Source of the DNA: Echinometra lucunter
Taxonomy: Eukaryota; Echinodermata; Echinoidea; Camarodonta; Echinometridae
Direction of reading: 5' to 3'
DNA length: 64,000 nt
Assembly (NCBI GenBank): GCA_029962745.1
Contig: CM057162.1
Span: 17,286,282 to 17,350,281, forward strand
In this document: positions 46,718 through 56,750 of the stretch, piece by piece
Layout of the letters: each line of letters begins with the position of its first letter
How positions within the stretch are numbered: the stretch's first letter is position 1
Position numbers and translations under genes: made by a program
Notes under the pieces: model-generated
Database searches by the model: none
Told to the model about the DNA's origin: nothing
Seen by the model: only the letters and a program-made list of their open reading frames with translations

Positions 46718-46809
46718 TTCAAGACCCACGCGAATACAAATGCGAAGCTATTGCAAGATATGGTTCTGGTAGAGCGTACCTTGACTCCACATCATTTACT
46801 CGAAAGTAG
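46718..46809 (+). CDS. Ig unit 6, Ig4 second-half exon, possible terminal exon
   Basis: After an AATTTCAG acceptor, the frame reads (V)QDPREYKCEAIARYGSG, the F-strand and second cysteine of a C2-like Ig domain. It reaches a TAG at 46807-46809 after 30 codons. If this is the real end, the protein would have no membrane anchor. It may instead have lost later exons. Confidence 0.45.
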
Positions 46810-47159
46810 CATGGATGGCGTGTACATTAAAACATGATAATTTACATTTGTCTGCCGATGTAGGTCTCTATATGTAATGAATGAAACCTATCGTTTCACG
46901 GAATCATAAAGGTCTCTCTATTTTAGCTATGTTTTGGGAAGTGCATTATCGACTTCCAAGTTGTCTCCTAATTTCATCCAGCTTTTAGTATTTGAAAATT
47001 TCACAACACACACACACACATAATGTATATTCTTTTGTAGACTTCCTGTATTTCTTAATTCATATTATGTAAATGTGTTATGTTATTGTACAACATTATT
47101 TTTTTTTAAATGGTAAAATAGTAAAATCTATTCATTAAAAATAGCGCCATTCATAATTA

Positions 47160-47910
47160 TCCCAAAACACAATCAAATTTGTACCATATACCCTTAACAC
47201 GTACATTATTTGCAAATAAGATATTTACCTTCACTGTCACTAAGCTCTGGAATTCGTTGGACGACAGCTCAAAGGCGCCTCAAAGTTTGTTCAGTTTCAA
47301 GCAAAAAAAAAAACAAAAAAAAAAAAAGAGAAGAAAAATGTTACTTAATAAATATTTACCGATTTAAAGTTGATTGACCTGCTCTTTTTCTTTCTCTCTC
47401 CCTCTACCCTTTTTTCTTCACCCCTTCCAACTTCCTTTCTTTCTTATTGTCCAAGTGTCTCATCTCCTAAATGTCTTCACTTCTTGTCTTGTTCAGTATT
47501 GTATGTAGATTTCAAAAGTCAGTGTTGGTCTCCTCTCCTTTCTTTTTTGTGAAAAAATAAATTTACAAGTACAATTCTTAATCGTACTTTGGGGGACCTA
47601 TGTAGTACAAGCCCTGCTTTTAATTTAGGTTCCACCACTTTTGTTTTGTTAGAAACTAATATATTCCTGACCAGCCATTGTGATTACTTCATTGTAGTCT
47701 TATTTAATACTGATGCAATCGTGCATTATTTTGTTAACATACGCTATTAATAATTGTCATATTTAATTCATTGAAATTGGTCAAAGAAGAACAAAAGTGG
47801 AAAAAAATCAAACCAAAATCAAATCAAACAATTTATGTATATTTATGTATGTTTGATGTATTTCAACAATTGTTATAATTTGTTGGAAATGACAAATAAA
47901 CAATTGAACC
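47160..47910 (+). mobile_element. LINE 3' fragment
   Basis: The start encodes the last residues of a jockey/CR1-type protein (YHIPLTRTLFANKI, TKLWNSLDDSSKAPQSLFSFK), followed by an A-rich stretch. A 3' UTR-like region runs to AATAAACAATTGAA at about 47895-47910. Confidence 0.6.
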
Positions 47911-48323
47911 ACTGATTCATCGAACATACACACAAACAAAAGAAGACCTGTCGGGTCCTCGCAGTGCTCAAGATATTGAGTAAGGCTAATTTACGGAAGA
48001 GATTCGTCGAAATACTGAAATATTTGAATTTTAAAACCTGTTAAAAGAAGAAGAACAAACGAACAAACAAAAAGTTTCCAACTGTATTTGTTTTTAAAAG
48101 TCTTATCTGAATTATTTCAAGTAGTCAGCATGATCAATGGGTTGACATATGTTCATGATTGAAAACCCGTTGAATTTACTTAATTTGAGTGGTACAGATG
48201 ATAAATTCATTGTCAGTACCAAAGGAATTGTATTCCATAGTGGGTGAATTAGTTTAATGAAGGAACTTTGATATGTCCAAGTGTGTATATATACTACAAT
48301 ACTCTTATCATGCTTAACGCTGA

Positions 48324-48527
48324 GTGAATACCACACGAGAACGACAACAGCAACAACGGGGTGTTCCGGCTAGGAGGGTGGTGCACGGCCAGAGAGGTCG
48401 CAATTGCAACACGAACTTCGCCGTGTCCGCTGTCAATGGTCTTGTCCATCAAAGAACTGCATTTGAAACCGTGACCAGGGAGAGCTTTGAGGTCTTCCTC
48501 GCTGAGACCGTTTCCAAATGCAACTAG
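48324..48527 (+). pseudogene. Possible DDE transposase fragment (IS630/Tc1-like)
   Basis: A 67-residue open piece reads QRGRNCNTNFAVSAVNGLVHQRTAF and then FEVFLAETV. This resembles the central RG-N-x..AIS-G-x-V-H segment of IS630/Tc1-type transposases found in many invertebrate genomes. No catalytic residues can be placed and no termini were found. Confidence 0.35.
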
Positions 48528-48529
48528 TT

Positions 48530-48869
48530 ATTCCCGGTGGGTGATCCCTTAGATTTCTTAGATTTCTTTGTTAATTTAAATTGATCCCATAGTTGTATAT
48601 GCCTATGTACATGCATGTGTACACTCGGTTTATTATGCTGTAATCTCAGGGTTGCTTATTTCTCATTCCATTATTTTTTTACAATGTATGTACATGTATA
48701 ATCTCAATGGTACTTTGTTACTTTTCTCTTATGTGCAATTATCTTGTTAGGATGATACTTGTACAGGTGCCTGTCTCAACTGTAACTTCGAATTTTACAA
48801 TTTTACTGTTTTGAGGGTCCGTGATTCTTACTTCTGCTTCTCTTGATCTTCTTCTGCTCTCTCAATCTT

Positions 48870-48908
<39 letters not shown>

Positions 48909-49462
48909 TTAGCGTGTTCTGTGTTTCCCTTTCACACTCTTACAAATACATGTATATTGTATTGCTCAGTTTGGACATAACATGCATGTTTATATCTATG
49001 TATATAATGGTGCTACGGCCCGGCTTTGTGTATGCCAGTGCAATTATCGTTCTATTTGTATTTTTTATCTGTTTATTGCCACTTTATTGTCTCCCTCTTT
49101 CATTTGTTTGTATACTTCTCTCCTTTTGGTTGGCATTTTTGCTGTGGCTCAGCAGGCTGGCTCTTTTCCTCCTTACAGAGTTGGGTCTCTAGAAGTGGGC
49201 ATGCTTGCTGGGTCACAGCCGGAGCTTTTTTCTTTCACACTATTCTAACTCAATGTGTGTGTTTTTTTTAATGAAGTTAGTAATTTTCAATACGTATTAA
49301 TGACGCATTTTCCGTGATTATTATTATTTTTTATATGAACTTATATTTATATGTTTTTTTTTTAACTTTGTAAACTGTTTTGAATTTTTAAACTCACGCT
49401 TTTAGTCTTCGGACTTTTTGTTGAGCCTTAATAAAAACCGAATTGAATCTGAATCTGAATCC
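48530..49462 (+). mobile_element. LINE-like 3' tail ending in GAATCT repeats
   Basis: Non-coding AT-rich sequence with a (TC)n run at 48868-48907 ends GCCTTAATAAAAACCGAATTG followed by three GAATCT-type repeats. That ending is typical of CR1/jockey-group 3' termini. No RT sequence is present. Confidence 0.4.
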
Positions 49463-50525
49463 CATCCTACCTCATCTACGACAATGTCAGACATTATGTC
49501 CGCGCCCAGCTGCTTTACGGAGCTAACCCCATCATTAAGACGAAGCCACTGCCTTAAAGTAGATATAAGAAGGGAATAAATGTCCATGAATTTGGTATCT
49601 ATGCAAAGCATAATGCTATTCATAAGGTGTTTATTCACATGGCAAATCACAAAAGTCTTCTTGCTCCTGGATATCCTTAACTGAAATTTCGAGAAATACC
49701 CTCCTCAGTCACCCTGGAAAACCAGTCGCGGAACAAGTCCACTATGCGTGACGTCACGAAAGGGGATAAGTATTTTTACATACCCGGATGTTCCATACAA
49801 AACATGTGCAGAGAGAGAGAGATTTCTTGAGTTTTTTTTTCCAAAGCCTGAAAAGTCAAATGATTCAGAACTCTATGATCAATGCTTTCTCTTCTCCTTA
49901 TAGTTCATAGTGTGAATATCAATGATCTGGTTTAGAATTATGATATATGCATGCTAACAATGCGAAATTAATTGATATTTTCACTATTATTTTTTGGTGT
50001 GTGTCGAATTTGGTGAGTTACGAGAGAGCTTGCTCTGAAAGTGGATCCGGCCAGCCGGTCGTACAGAAAGTGCATGCATGAAGAACGTAGGAAGCTCGTG
50101 TGTGTATAGTATAGCATGGTGTTAGCGTGTGTAGCGTGTGTATAGCGCGTGTGTCGAAAACAAAAAGTGCCAGCGAGCTTTGGTTGGTGGTTTGCATAAG
50201 CCAGCGCAATATCTATCAAGCCGCTCTCTGCAAAAACGTCCAGGCAGGAGTCGAATCACTCGCGGATGAATATCGTTCAACAACGATGTCGTCAGCTGGA
50301 GATCTTTGTATCAAGTTTGATATATTTTTGGAATGTTTTGCTGTTTTTTAGGCTTACTGCATCCTTTTGAGGCAGTCACACATATGAATGATTAAGTATG
50401 ATCATAGTTCTAGGAATTACTGATTCACATAATTGATCCTGCAGACCAACGAAACCCATCTTACATTTTCTATTCGTACGTGTAGGTTCGATGGTGATTG
50501 CACCTTGCTGTCCGAGACAGTAAAC
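49463..50525. other. No gene recognised left of the L2-type LINE
   Basis: Only short frames are seen. A 19-bp word with a CRE-type TGACGTCA (49749-49767) is present in inverted orientation at 52973-52991. Confidence 0.45.
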
Positions 50526-50623
50526 TCGCCTTAATAATAATAATAATAATAATTAAGACTTATATCGCGCCAAATCCACTCTGTAGAGTGCTCAAGGCGC
50601 CTTTTAGGAAATTATAAAAGAAA

Positions 50624-52159
50624 TTAAGAAGAATTGAACAGTAATGTTTTGAGGTAATTTTTGAAAGTTTCAGAAGTCAAGCACTGTTTGATGTTATGAG
50701 GGAGGCTATTCCATAGCTTCGAGGATGAGTAAACAAATGATCTTTCACCCCAGGTTTTGGAAACTTTGGGGGTAACAAGAGAATTGGAAAGGGAGGAACG
50801 TAAGGATCTTGAAGGGGTATAACTTTTGATCAGTGAAATAAGGTACTGGGGAGATGAGCCATGAACACAAAGGAAAGTTAACAACAAAATCTTGAACATA
50901 ATACGCTGTTTTACAGGGAGCCAATGTAAGGATCTTAAAATCGGAGTAATGTGAGTGCGCCTGGTGGATAGAGAAACGATGCGAGCGGCAGCATTTTGAA
51001 GTTTCTGAACTTTCACTAACTGATTCTGGGGTAGATTAAACAATAGGGAGTTTCCAAAATCAAGACGGGACGAAATTAAAGCGTGAACCAATTTTTCTGT
51101 GGCCGGTCGAGACAAGTATTTCCTAATAAAACCAATATTTCGCAATTGGTAGCGAACTGATCTACAAATAAAAGAAATGTGATTCGACATTGTCATGTGA
51201 GAATCAAAAACTATACCGAGATTACGACAAGAACTTGACAAATTTACAGTGAGACCAGAAAATGAGATGGAGTCGATGTGGATTTTACTAAGCTGTACTT
51301 TGGAGCCATAAAGAAGAAATTCACATTTGACTGGATTCAACTTAAGAGAGTGAGAAGTCAGCCAATTGTGAACATCAACCATGCAACATTCAAGACGATG
51401 GATGGAACTTTCTGCAGCTAGTTGATCCGAATTAAAAGAAATCATGAGTTGGATGTCGTCTGCATAAATATGGTATTTTATGCTATGTTTCAACAGAACT
51501 TGTCGCAATCCGGATAAATAAATCGAAAAGAGAGTTGGCCCGCCCACAGAACCCTGTGGTACTCCACAAGAGAGAGGCAAAACATCAGATTTACAACCGT
51601 TAATACAAACAATCTGAGAGTGGAATGAGAGATAAGACTCAAACCACTTATAAGCCTCACCCTTAACACCGAGTGAACTAAGTGTGTTCAAAAGGATAGT
51701 GTGATTTACCGTGTCGAAGGCAGAGGACAAGTCTAACAGCAAAAGAGCTGTGGTGTTCCCTTTATCTATACTTTGTAAGATATAATTAGACGCGTCAAGA
51801 AGTAGTGTTTCTACACTATGATAAGACCTATAACCTGACTGGAAAGGATCGAGCAAATCATTATCTGAAAGGTATTCAGACAATTGAGAGAACACAATCC
51901 TTTCAAGAATCTTGAACAAAAATGGTAAGTTTGAAACTGGGCGGTAGTTTTGGAGGGAGTTTTGGTCCAGGGAGGGTTTTTTTAACAGTGGGGTAATGAG
52001 AGCAACTTTCAGAGAGGGAGGAACGTATGCCTGTTCTATACTCATATTAATTAGATGTGAGAGAATTGGAGCAACAGAAGGGGAACAATCCTTGAGTAAT
52101 CTAGTGGGAATGGGATCTGACTGACATGACTTGGAAGGAAGTTTACGTAAAAGTAACAT
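50624..52159 (-). CDS. L2-type LINE reverse transcriptase, open for 511 codons
   Basis: RT blocks occur in order: SDPIPTRLLKDC, LITPLLKKPSLD, NYRPVSNLPFLFKILERIV, LLDLSSAFDTVNH, LSCGVPQGSVGGP and the catalytic YHIYADDIQLM. Then come LNPVKCEFLL, NLGIVFDSHMT, a thumb region and the C-terminal WNSLPHNIKQCL. The G for L change in QGSVGGP is unusual for the family. A stop lies upstream in the linker (about 52190), so the frame is a 3' part of ORF2, not a full gene. Confidence 0.9.
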   Translation of the reverse strand: MLLLRKLPSKSCQSDPIPTRLLKDCSPSVAPILSHLINMSIEQAYVPPSLKVALITPLLKKPSLDQNSLQNYRPVSNLPFLFKILERIVFSQLSEYLSDNDLLDPFQSGYRSYHSVETLLLDASNYILQSIDKGNTTALLLLDLSSAFDTVNHTILLNTLSSLGVKGEAYKWFESYLSFHSQIVCINGCKSDVLPLSCGVPQGSVGGPTLFSIYLSGLRQVLLKHSIKYHIYADDIQLMISFNSDQLAAESSIHRLECCMVDVHNWLTSHSLKLNPVKCEFLLYGSKVQLSKIHIDSISFSGLTVNLSSSCRNLGIVFDSHMTMSNHISFICRSVRYQLRNIGFIRKYLSRPATEKLVHALISSRLDFGNSLLFNLPQNQLVKVQKLQNAAARIVSLSTRRTHITPILRSLHWLPVKQRIMFKILLLTFLCVHGSSPQYLISLIKSYTPSRSLRSSLSNSLVTPKVSKTWGERSFVYSSSKLWNSLPHNIKQCLTSETFKNYLKTLLFNSS

Positions 52160-52372
52160 GATCTCGTCAGGAGTGGTAGGTTGGATAGTTTAAAAGGAGG
52201 AGGAAGTGAGTTGGCTGTGTGGAGACTCATCTGGTGCTAAGCTATCGCAGATCATCTTGACTTTGGTCTGGAAGAAGTGAAGGAAAGTAGATGCCATTTG
52301 CGAGCTGTCAGAGTGGGAAGGAAGAGGTGATGATTGTCGACGGTTCAGCAGCCGATTAGCCACAGAAAAAAG

Positions 52373-52735
52373 TTATTTAGAGTCGTCATGACAGTCTTCA
52401 ATGATAGCCACATAATAGGAACGCTTTGCCCTCTTCACAAGGGAATTGACAAGGTCACGCTGGGCAGAGAAGAGTTCCCGGTGGATATGAAGTGAAGACT
52501 GCCGCCATTGCCTCTCCAGCCTTCTTCGTTTTTTCTTCTGAGAGCGGATGTTGTCATTATACCATGGAGAGTCAACATGAATCCGGACTTTCCTTTCTTT
52601 CGGGGGTGCATGAATATCGAGAATCCTTCCCAGTTCAGAGTTATAACGATGTACGGCGGTGTCGACACAAAAATCTGCACTCTCTGTCCCAGGAGCAATG
52701 ATGTCACATTTAGTGATGTCGTTCGCAAAAGTCAC
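52373..52735 (-). pseudogene. L2-type LINE linker between endonuclease and RT
   Basis: It reads HAPPKERKVRIHVDSPWYND, LRRLER-like basic residues (KKKRRRLERQWRQS) and VKRAKRSYYVAIIEDCHDDSK. This is the usual sequence between the endonuclease and RT in L2-type proteins. It is separated from the RT frame by a stop near 52370. Confidence 0.75.
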
Positions 52736-52804
52736 CCTGTCAATGTTGTTGATGTTGCGACTGATTATAGTGGACTCTCCAAAAAGGAAACTGTGACCAT
52801 ATGA

Positions 52805-53480
52805 AAAAAAAATCAGCTACTGAATATGTTGTTTTGTGTTTCTTCATTCAAATAAAGACATAAAGTCTTTCAAATTATCCCATTTACGAATTAACAATGA
52901 CAACCTAAGCTCGTCATAAGAAGGCACCTTTACATAGGCACAGCATTGCCACTACTTCCACCGGCGCATGCAATCCCCTTTCGTGACGTCACCATCGAGG
53001 CCCTTGGTTTCTGTGTGCGACCCGGCGTTTCTGACTTCGAGATTTTGTTGAAGTTTAGTCGCTTAAATTCACCATTCTGAACTTTTTTTTGTGGTTGAAC
53101 ACCACTCAATATCATTTTGGGGGATGATAGCTTTCCATTGATGTAATTATCTCATTATTTGTGATCGCTTTCTTATATCAACTTTAATGCTCCGCATTCC
53201 TCAACATGACGGAAATTGCTCACTCGACCAAGGCCGCAGTGAGATGACTTTAGCACAGCCAACCTGACATTTTCGTTTTGGGTAAAGATAGGCAGCTCAA
53301 GACGCAGAGGATCAACCTACAGTAATGGCTCTGTAACATCCTCAGAGATGCTGCTCTCAAGAACATCAACGCCATTACACCTGGAAAGTATACACACTGA
53401 TACAACCACCCTCAGACGTACATGCCAAGGTGCCTGTGTATCAACAATGCTGTATAAAGTGTTATATACGTATACCGTTA
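52805..53480. other. No gene recognised
   Basis: AT-rich sequence between the truncated 5' end of the L2-type LINE and the minisatellite. The segment 53401-53487 (ACCCTCAGACGTACATGCC..) is repeated at 53581-53661 as part of the array. Confidence 0.45.
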
Positions 53481-53487
53481 GGTGCCA

Positions 53488-54085
53488 GGTAAAAATGTCA
53501 GAGGTAAAAATGTCAGAGGTAAAAATGTCAGAGGTAAAAATGTCAGAGGTAAAAATGTCAGAGGTAAAAATGTCAGAGTTAACCCTCAGACGTACATGCC
53601 AAGGTGCCTGTGTATCAACAATGCTGCTTAAAGTGTTATATACGTATACCGTTAGGTGCCAGGTAAAAATGTCAGAGGTAAAAATATCAGAGGAAAAAAA
53701 TATCAGAGGTAAAAGTGTCAGAGGTAAAAATGTCAGAGGTAAAAGTGTCAGAAGTAAAAATGTCAGAGATAAAAATGTTAGAGGTAAAAATGTCAGAGGT
53801 GAAAATGTCAGAGGTAAAAATGTCAGAGGTAAAAATGTCAGAGGTAAAAGTGTCGGGGTAAAAATGTCAGAGGTAAAAATGTCAGAGACAAAAATGTTAG
53901 AGGTACAAAATTTCAGAGGTAAAAATGTCAGAGGTACAAATGTCAGAGGTACAAATGTCAGAGGTAAAAATGTCAGAGGTAAAAATGTCAGAGGTAAAAA
54001 TGTCTGAGGTAAAAATGTCAGAGGTAAAAATGTCAGAAGGAAAATGTCAGAGGTAAAAATGTCAGAGGTAAAATATTAATGTCAG
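53488..54085. repeat. 15-bp minisatellite, plus orientation
   Basis: Six perfect or near-perfect copies of GGTAAAAATGTCAGA are followed by a roughly 85-bp spacer that duplicates 53401-53487. Then come about 29 further copies with single-base changes. Because 15 is a multiple of three, the array gives a long open frame of MSEVK repeats, which is not a gene. Confidence 0.95.
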
Positions 54086-54476
54086 AGGTATACGGAGGTA
54101 TGCCAGATTTGGAAATGTTTAAGTGACATGTTTCAGGTACGAATACTGAATTATAGAAATTATGGGGAGTGGGATATATTCAAATATTTTCTGTAAACAT
54201 ACTGTGTCTCTACTTGAATGCCGTTGTCTTGGCCATTTGGAAATAACGGCTATGGTGTTGGCGGGGTGAACGTTCTGGTATGCGCGCATTGCCCTCGTTT
54301 TCACCTCGGGGACTGGCATTGTAAAAACGATGGTGGGAAAAAACTGGGTTGGTATATAACACGAGTAGCTGACCACACACATTCCACACGACTACGCGAT
54401 TTTAATATGAACATTCCTCTTCATAAGCTCCCTCCCCCCTACTCCAATCAAGCGTGCATTATGTGAACGAATTCAT

Positions 54477-54932
54477 GCTTCAATATTATTGTAAGGAAGA
54501 ACAGGAAGTAAGCGAAATTGAATCGTTAATTCGATCTATTTCTCGACCTTTTGTATTATTTTATCGGATACACTGCGGAATTTACAACTTTTAAAGAGAA
54601 TTATTCAATTAGATAATTGTGTTGCTTCAATATTATTGTCCTTATACGTAAGGAAGAACAGGAAGTGAGCGAAATTGAATCGGTAATTCGATCTATTTCT
54701 CGACCTTTTGCATATTTCATCCGATACGCTGCGGAATTTACAACTTTTAAAGAGAATTATTCAATTAAGCGTGGTATACGTGAACATTGTCCTTATACGT
54801 ATGGAAGAATAGGAAGTAAGCGAAATTGAATCGTTAATTCGATCTATTTCTCGACCTTTTGTATTATTTCATCCGATACGCTGCGGAATTTACAACTTTT
54901 AAAGAGAATTATTCAATTAGATAATTGTGTTA
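54477..54932. repeat. Three tandem copies of about 150 bp
   Basis: GGAAGAACAGGAAGTAAGCG..AATTCGATCTATTTCTCGACC..CAACTTTTAAAGAGAATTATTC occurs at about 54496, 54649 and 54801, with small differences. It sits between the two inverted minisatellite arrays. Confidence 0.85.
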
Positions 54933-55334
54933 GCATATGCAAAACATCAAACGTAGATATCCCTTCTTAAGTTCATCTACCATTCTGTCATTCTACTTAA
55001 GATCTTAAATCATTTAGATATAATCCTGTAACTTAGTTAATCTCACAAAGAAAACAATGAACATCATCCCCATGCTACATTTCTTACCCAAAACGCGCGA
55101 TTTACTTATCGCTTGCTAAAATTGTCATAAATATGTTTCACAGTGCAATCCTGTCAAGCGGCCAAATCTTAAACACAGAGAGGGAACTGGGCATTCGTTT
55201 GCTGCTATATTTGGAGTCAGCTAAACAAGTGCTCAGAAAATTCAAAACACTGTTGGGCAATGCACACATGTTCTCCCGGCCAAAACAAGATTGGTCTCAT
55301 AACTGTAACACGTTCACTTCGGCATTTTCAGAGC

Positions 55335-55545
55335 TGACATTTTTACCTCTGACATTTTTACCTCTGACATTTTTACCTCTGACATTTTTACCTCTGACAT
55401 TTTTACCTCTGACATTTTTTCCTCTGACAATTTTTACTTCTGACATTTTTACCTCTGACATATTTACCTCTGACATTTTTACCTCTGACATTTTTTTCCT
55501 CTGACATTTTTACCTCTGACATTTTTACCTTTGACATTTTTATAC
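55335..55545. repeat. 15-bp minisatellite, minus orientation
   Basis: About 15 copies of TGACATTTTTACCTC, the exact reverse complement of the unit at 53488-54085. It forms the right arm of a large inverted structure with about 1.25 kb between the arms. Confidence 0.93.
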
Positions 55546-56330
55546 CGAACCTATCGTTAGGGAATAAAGTGAAGCTGGAAGAAAAATAAGAAAATTAATA
55601 TATGAAGTATGATGAGAATAAAATTAAACTTTGAAAATGACACTTTGAAAATGGAAGATAACTACATGATAAAAACCAATACCAAAGATGAATATGATGT
55701 GAAAATTTGCAGTAAGAATAACATAAAACTACAAAACTAGTCTATGCTGAATGAATTCGAAAGTTCAAAGTGCGAAAGTGTGTGCATATATTGAAATTCG
55801 TATTCGGGACAAAACTGAACGTTTATCCAGCTGGCGCGACATAGAATGACAATTTGACGTCGTTCAAATTAATGATTGCTTCTTCAAATTGAATGAAATA
55901 AAATTTGAAAGGAATGATATAAAACGGACTTGAAGGCTTAAAGAATGTAAAAAAAAATGAACCATGAGAGCAGAGTTTTGAGAGAGAGAGAGAAAAAAAA
56001 ATTGTTCGATCCTGAATATAAATTCAAAAGCAACTTTGAGGAAATTGGGTGGGAAAACTTATACAAACTGGAGAGGAGCCAGAGGGGGAAAAAATAACAA
56101 CCCTGTCTACCAGCTACTTTGATATTACTGTCGATTTAGTTTAACCTTTCATCCACATTCTCTACAAGGCTTCAAAAGTTTAAACAATTGAAAACAAAAA
56201 TTGAAAAAAAATCAAACCCTATATTCATTGAATCATATTACATATTTCCACTGTACTTTAGACAAGACGCGATGTGCACGCGCAGTGAAAGCAAGGAGAA
56301 CCAGACGTCGTTGAAACTTTTCGAAAGATA
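55546..56330. other. No gene recognised
   Basis: A-rich sequence without domain-bearing frames or clear repeats. Confidence 0.45.
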
Positions 56331-56750
56331 AGGTGTACAACCCAGCCACCGTCTTATGATAAGCATTATACGTAAAGTAAACGAACGCCTAAGAATACGC
56401 CATAGTGTTAAACCAGAATTTAGCCTGTGTCACATATCACTCCGGGGCCCGGACGGCGAGCAAAGAAAAATATATAAAAATAGCAGTTTTGCCTATTTTC
56501 GTACAGAGCAGTTCGTATGAATATGTGCCAAACGGCTGCTTTTTACTTGCCGTCCGGGCCCCGGAGTGATATGTGAAAGCCCTTTTAAGCAGTTCTGATA
56601 GCTGTGATACTTTAACTATTTCAGATGGAGCGCAAGCTTCACATTGTGTGCCTGTTCAGAGCCCGTTAATATAACATTATGGCGCATTCTTAGGCTTTCG
56701 TGTACTTTACGTATAATGGTCATTATAAGAAGGTGACTAGGTAGGTGTAG
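56331..56750. mobile_element. Nested inverted-repeat element
   Basis: An outer pair of 47-bp arms (56364-56410 and 56672-56718, CATTATACGTAAAGTA..CCTAAGAAT.CGCCATA) encloses a perfect 27-bp inner pair (56431-56457 and 56549-56575, with CTCCGGGGCCCGGACGGC). Weaker pairing continues outward (GGTGTA..CCCAGCCACC with its partner near 56740). No coding sequence is present. It is probably a foldback or MITE-type element. Confidence 0.7.

Larger units (their letters stand above)
50528..52800 (-). mobile_element. 5'-truncated L2-type LINE
   Basis: The minus strand carries the post-endonuclease linker, RT and C-terminus. It ends GGCGCGATATAAGTCTTAA followed by an ATT triplet run (50534-50553), the characteristic L2-style 3' end. 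The endonuclease is missing. Confidence 0.88.

Noticed and set aside
48821..49192. 123-residue hydrophobic frame
   Set aside because: It arises from a (TC)n run and T-rich LINE-like 3' UTR sequence; no start context or homologous domain.
53348..54007. 219-residue open frame of MSEVK repeats
   Set aside because: It is produced by the 15-bp minisatellite, whose length is a multiple of three and which has no stop in this phase; the first part is a spacer repeat.
53488..54085. CRISPR-like array
   Set aside because: Units are contiguous with no unique spacers, and the context is a eukaryotic genome.
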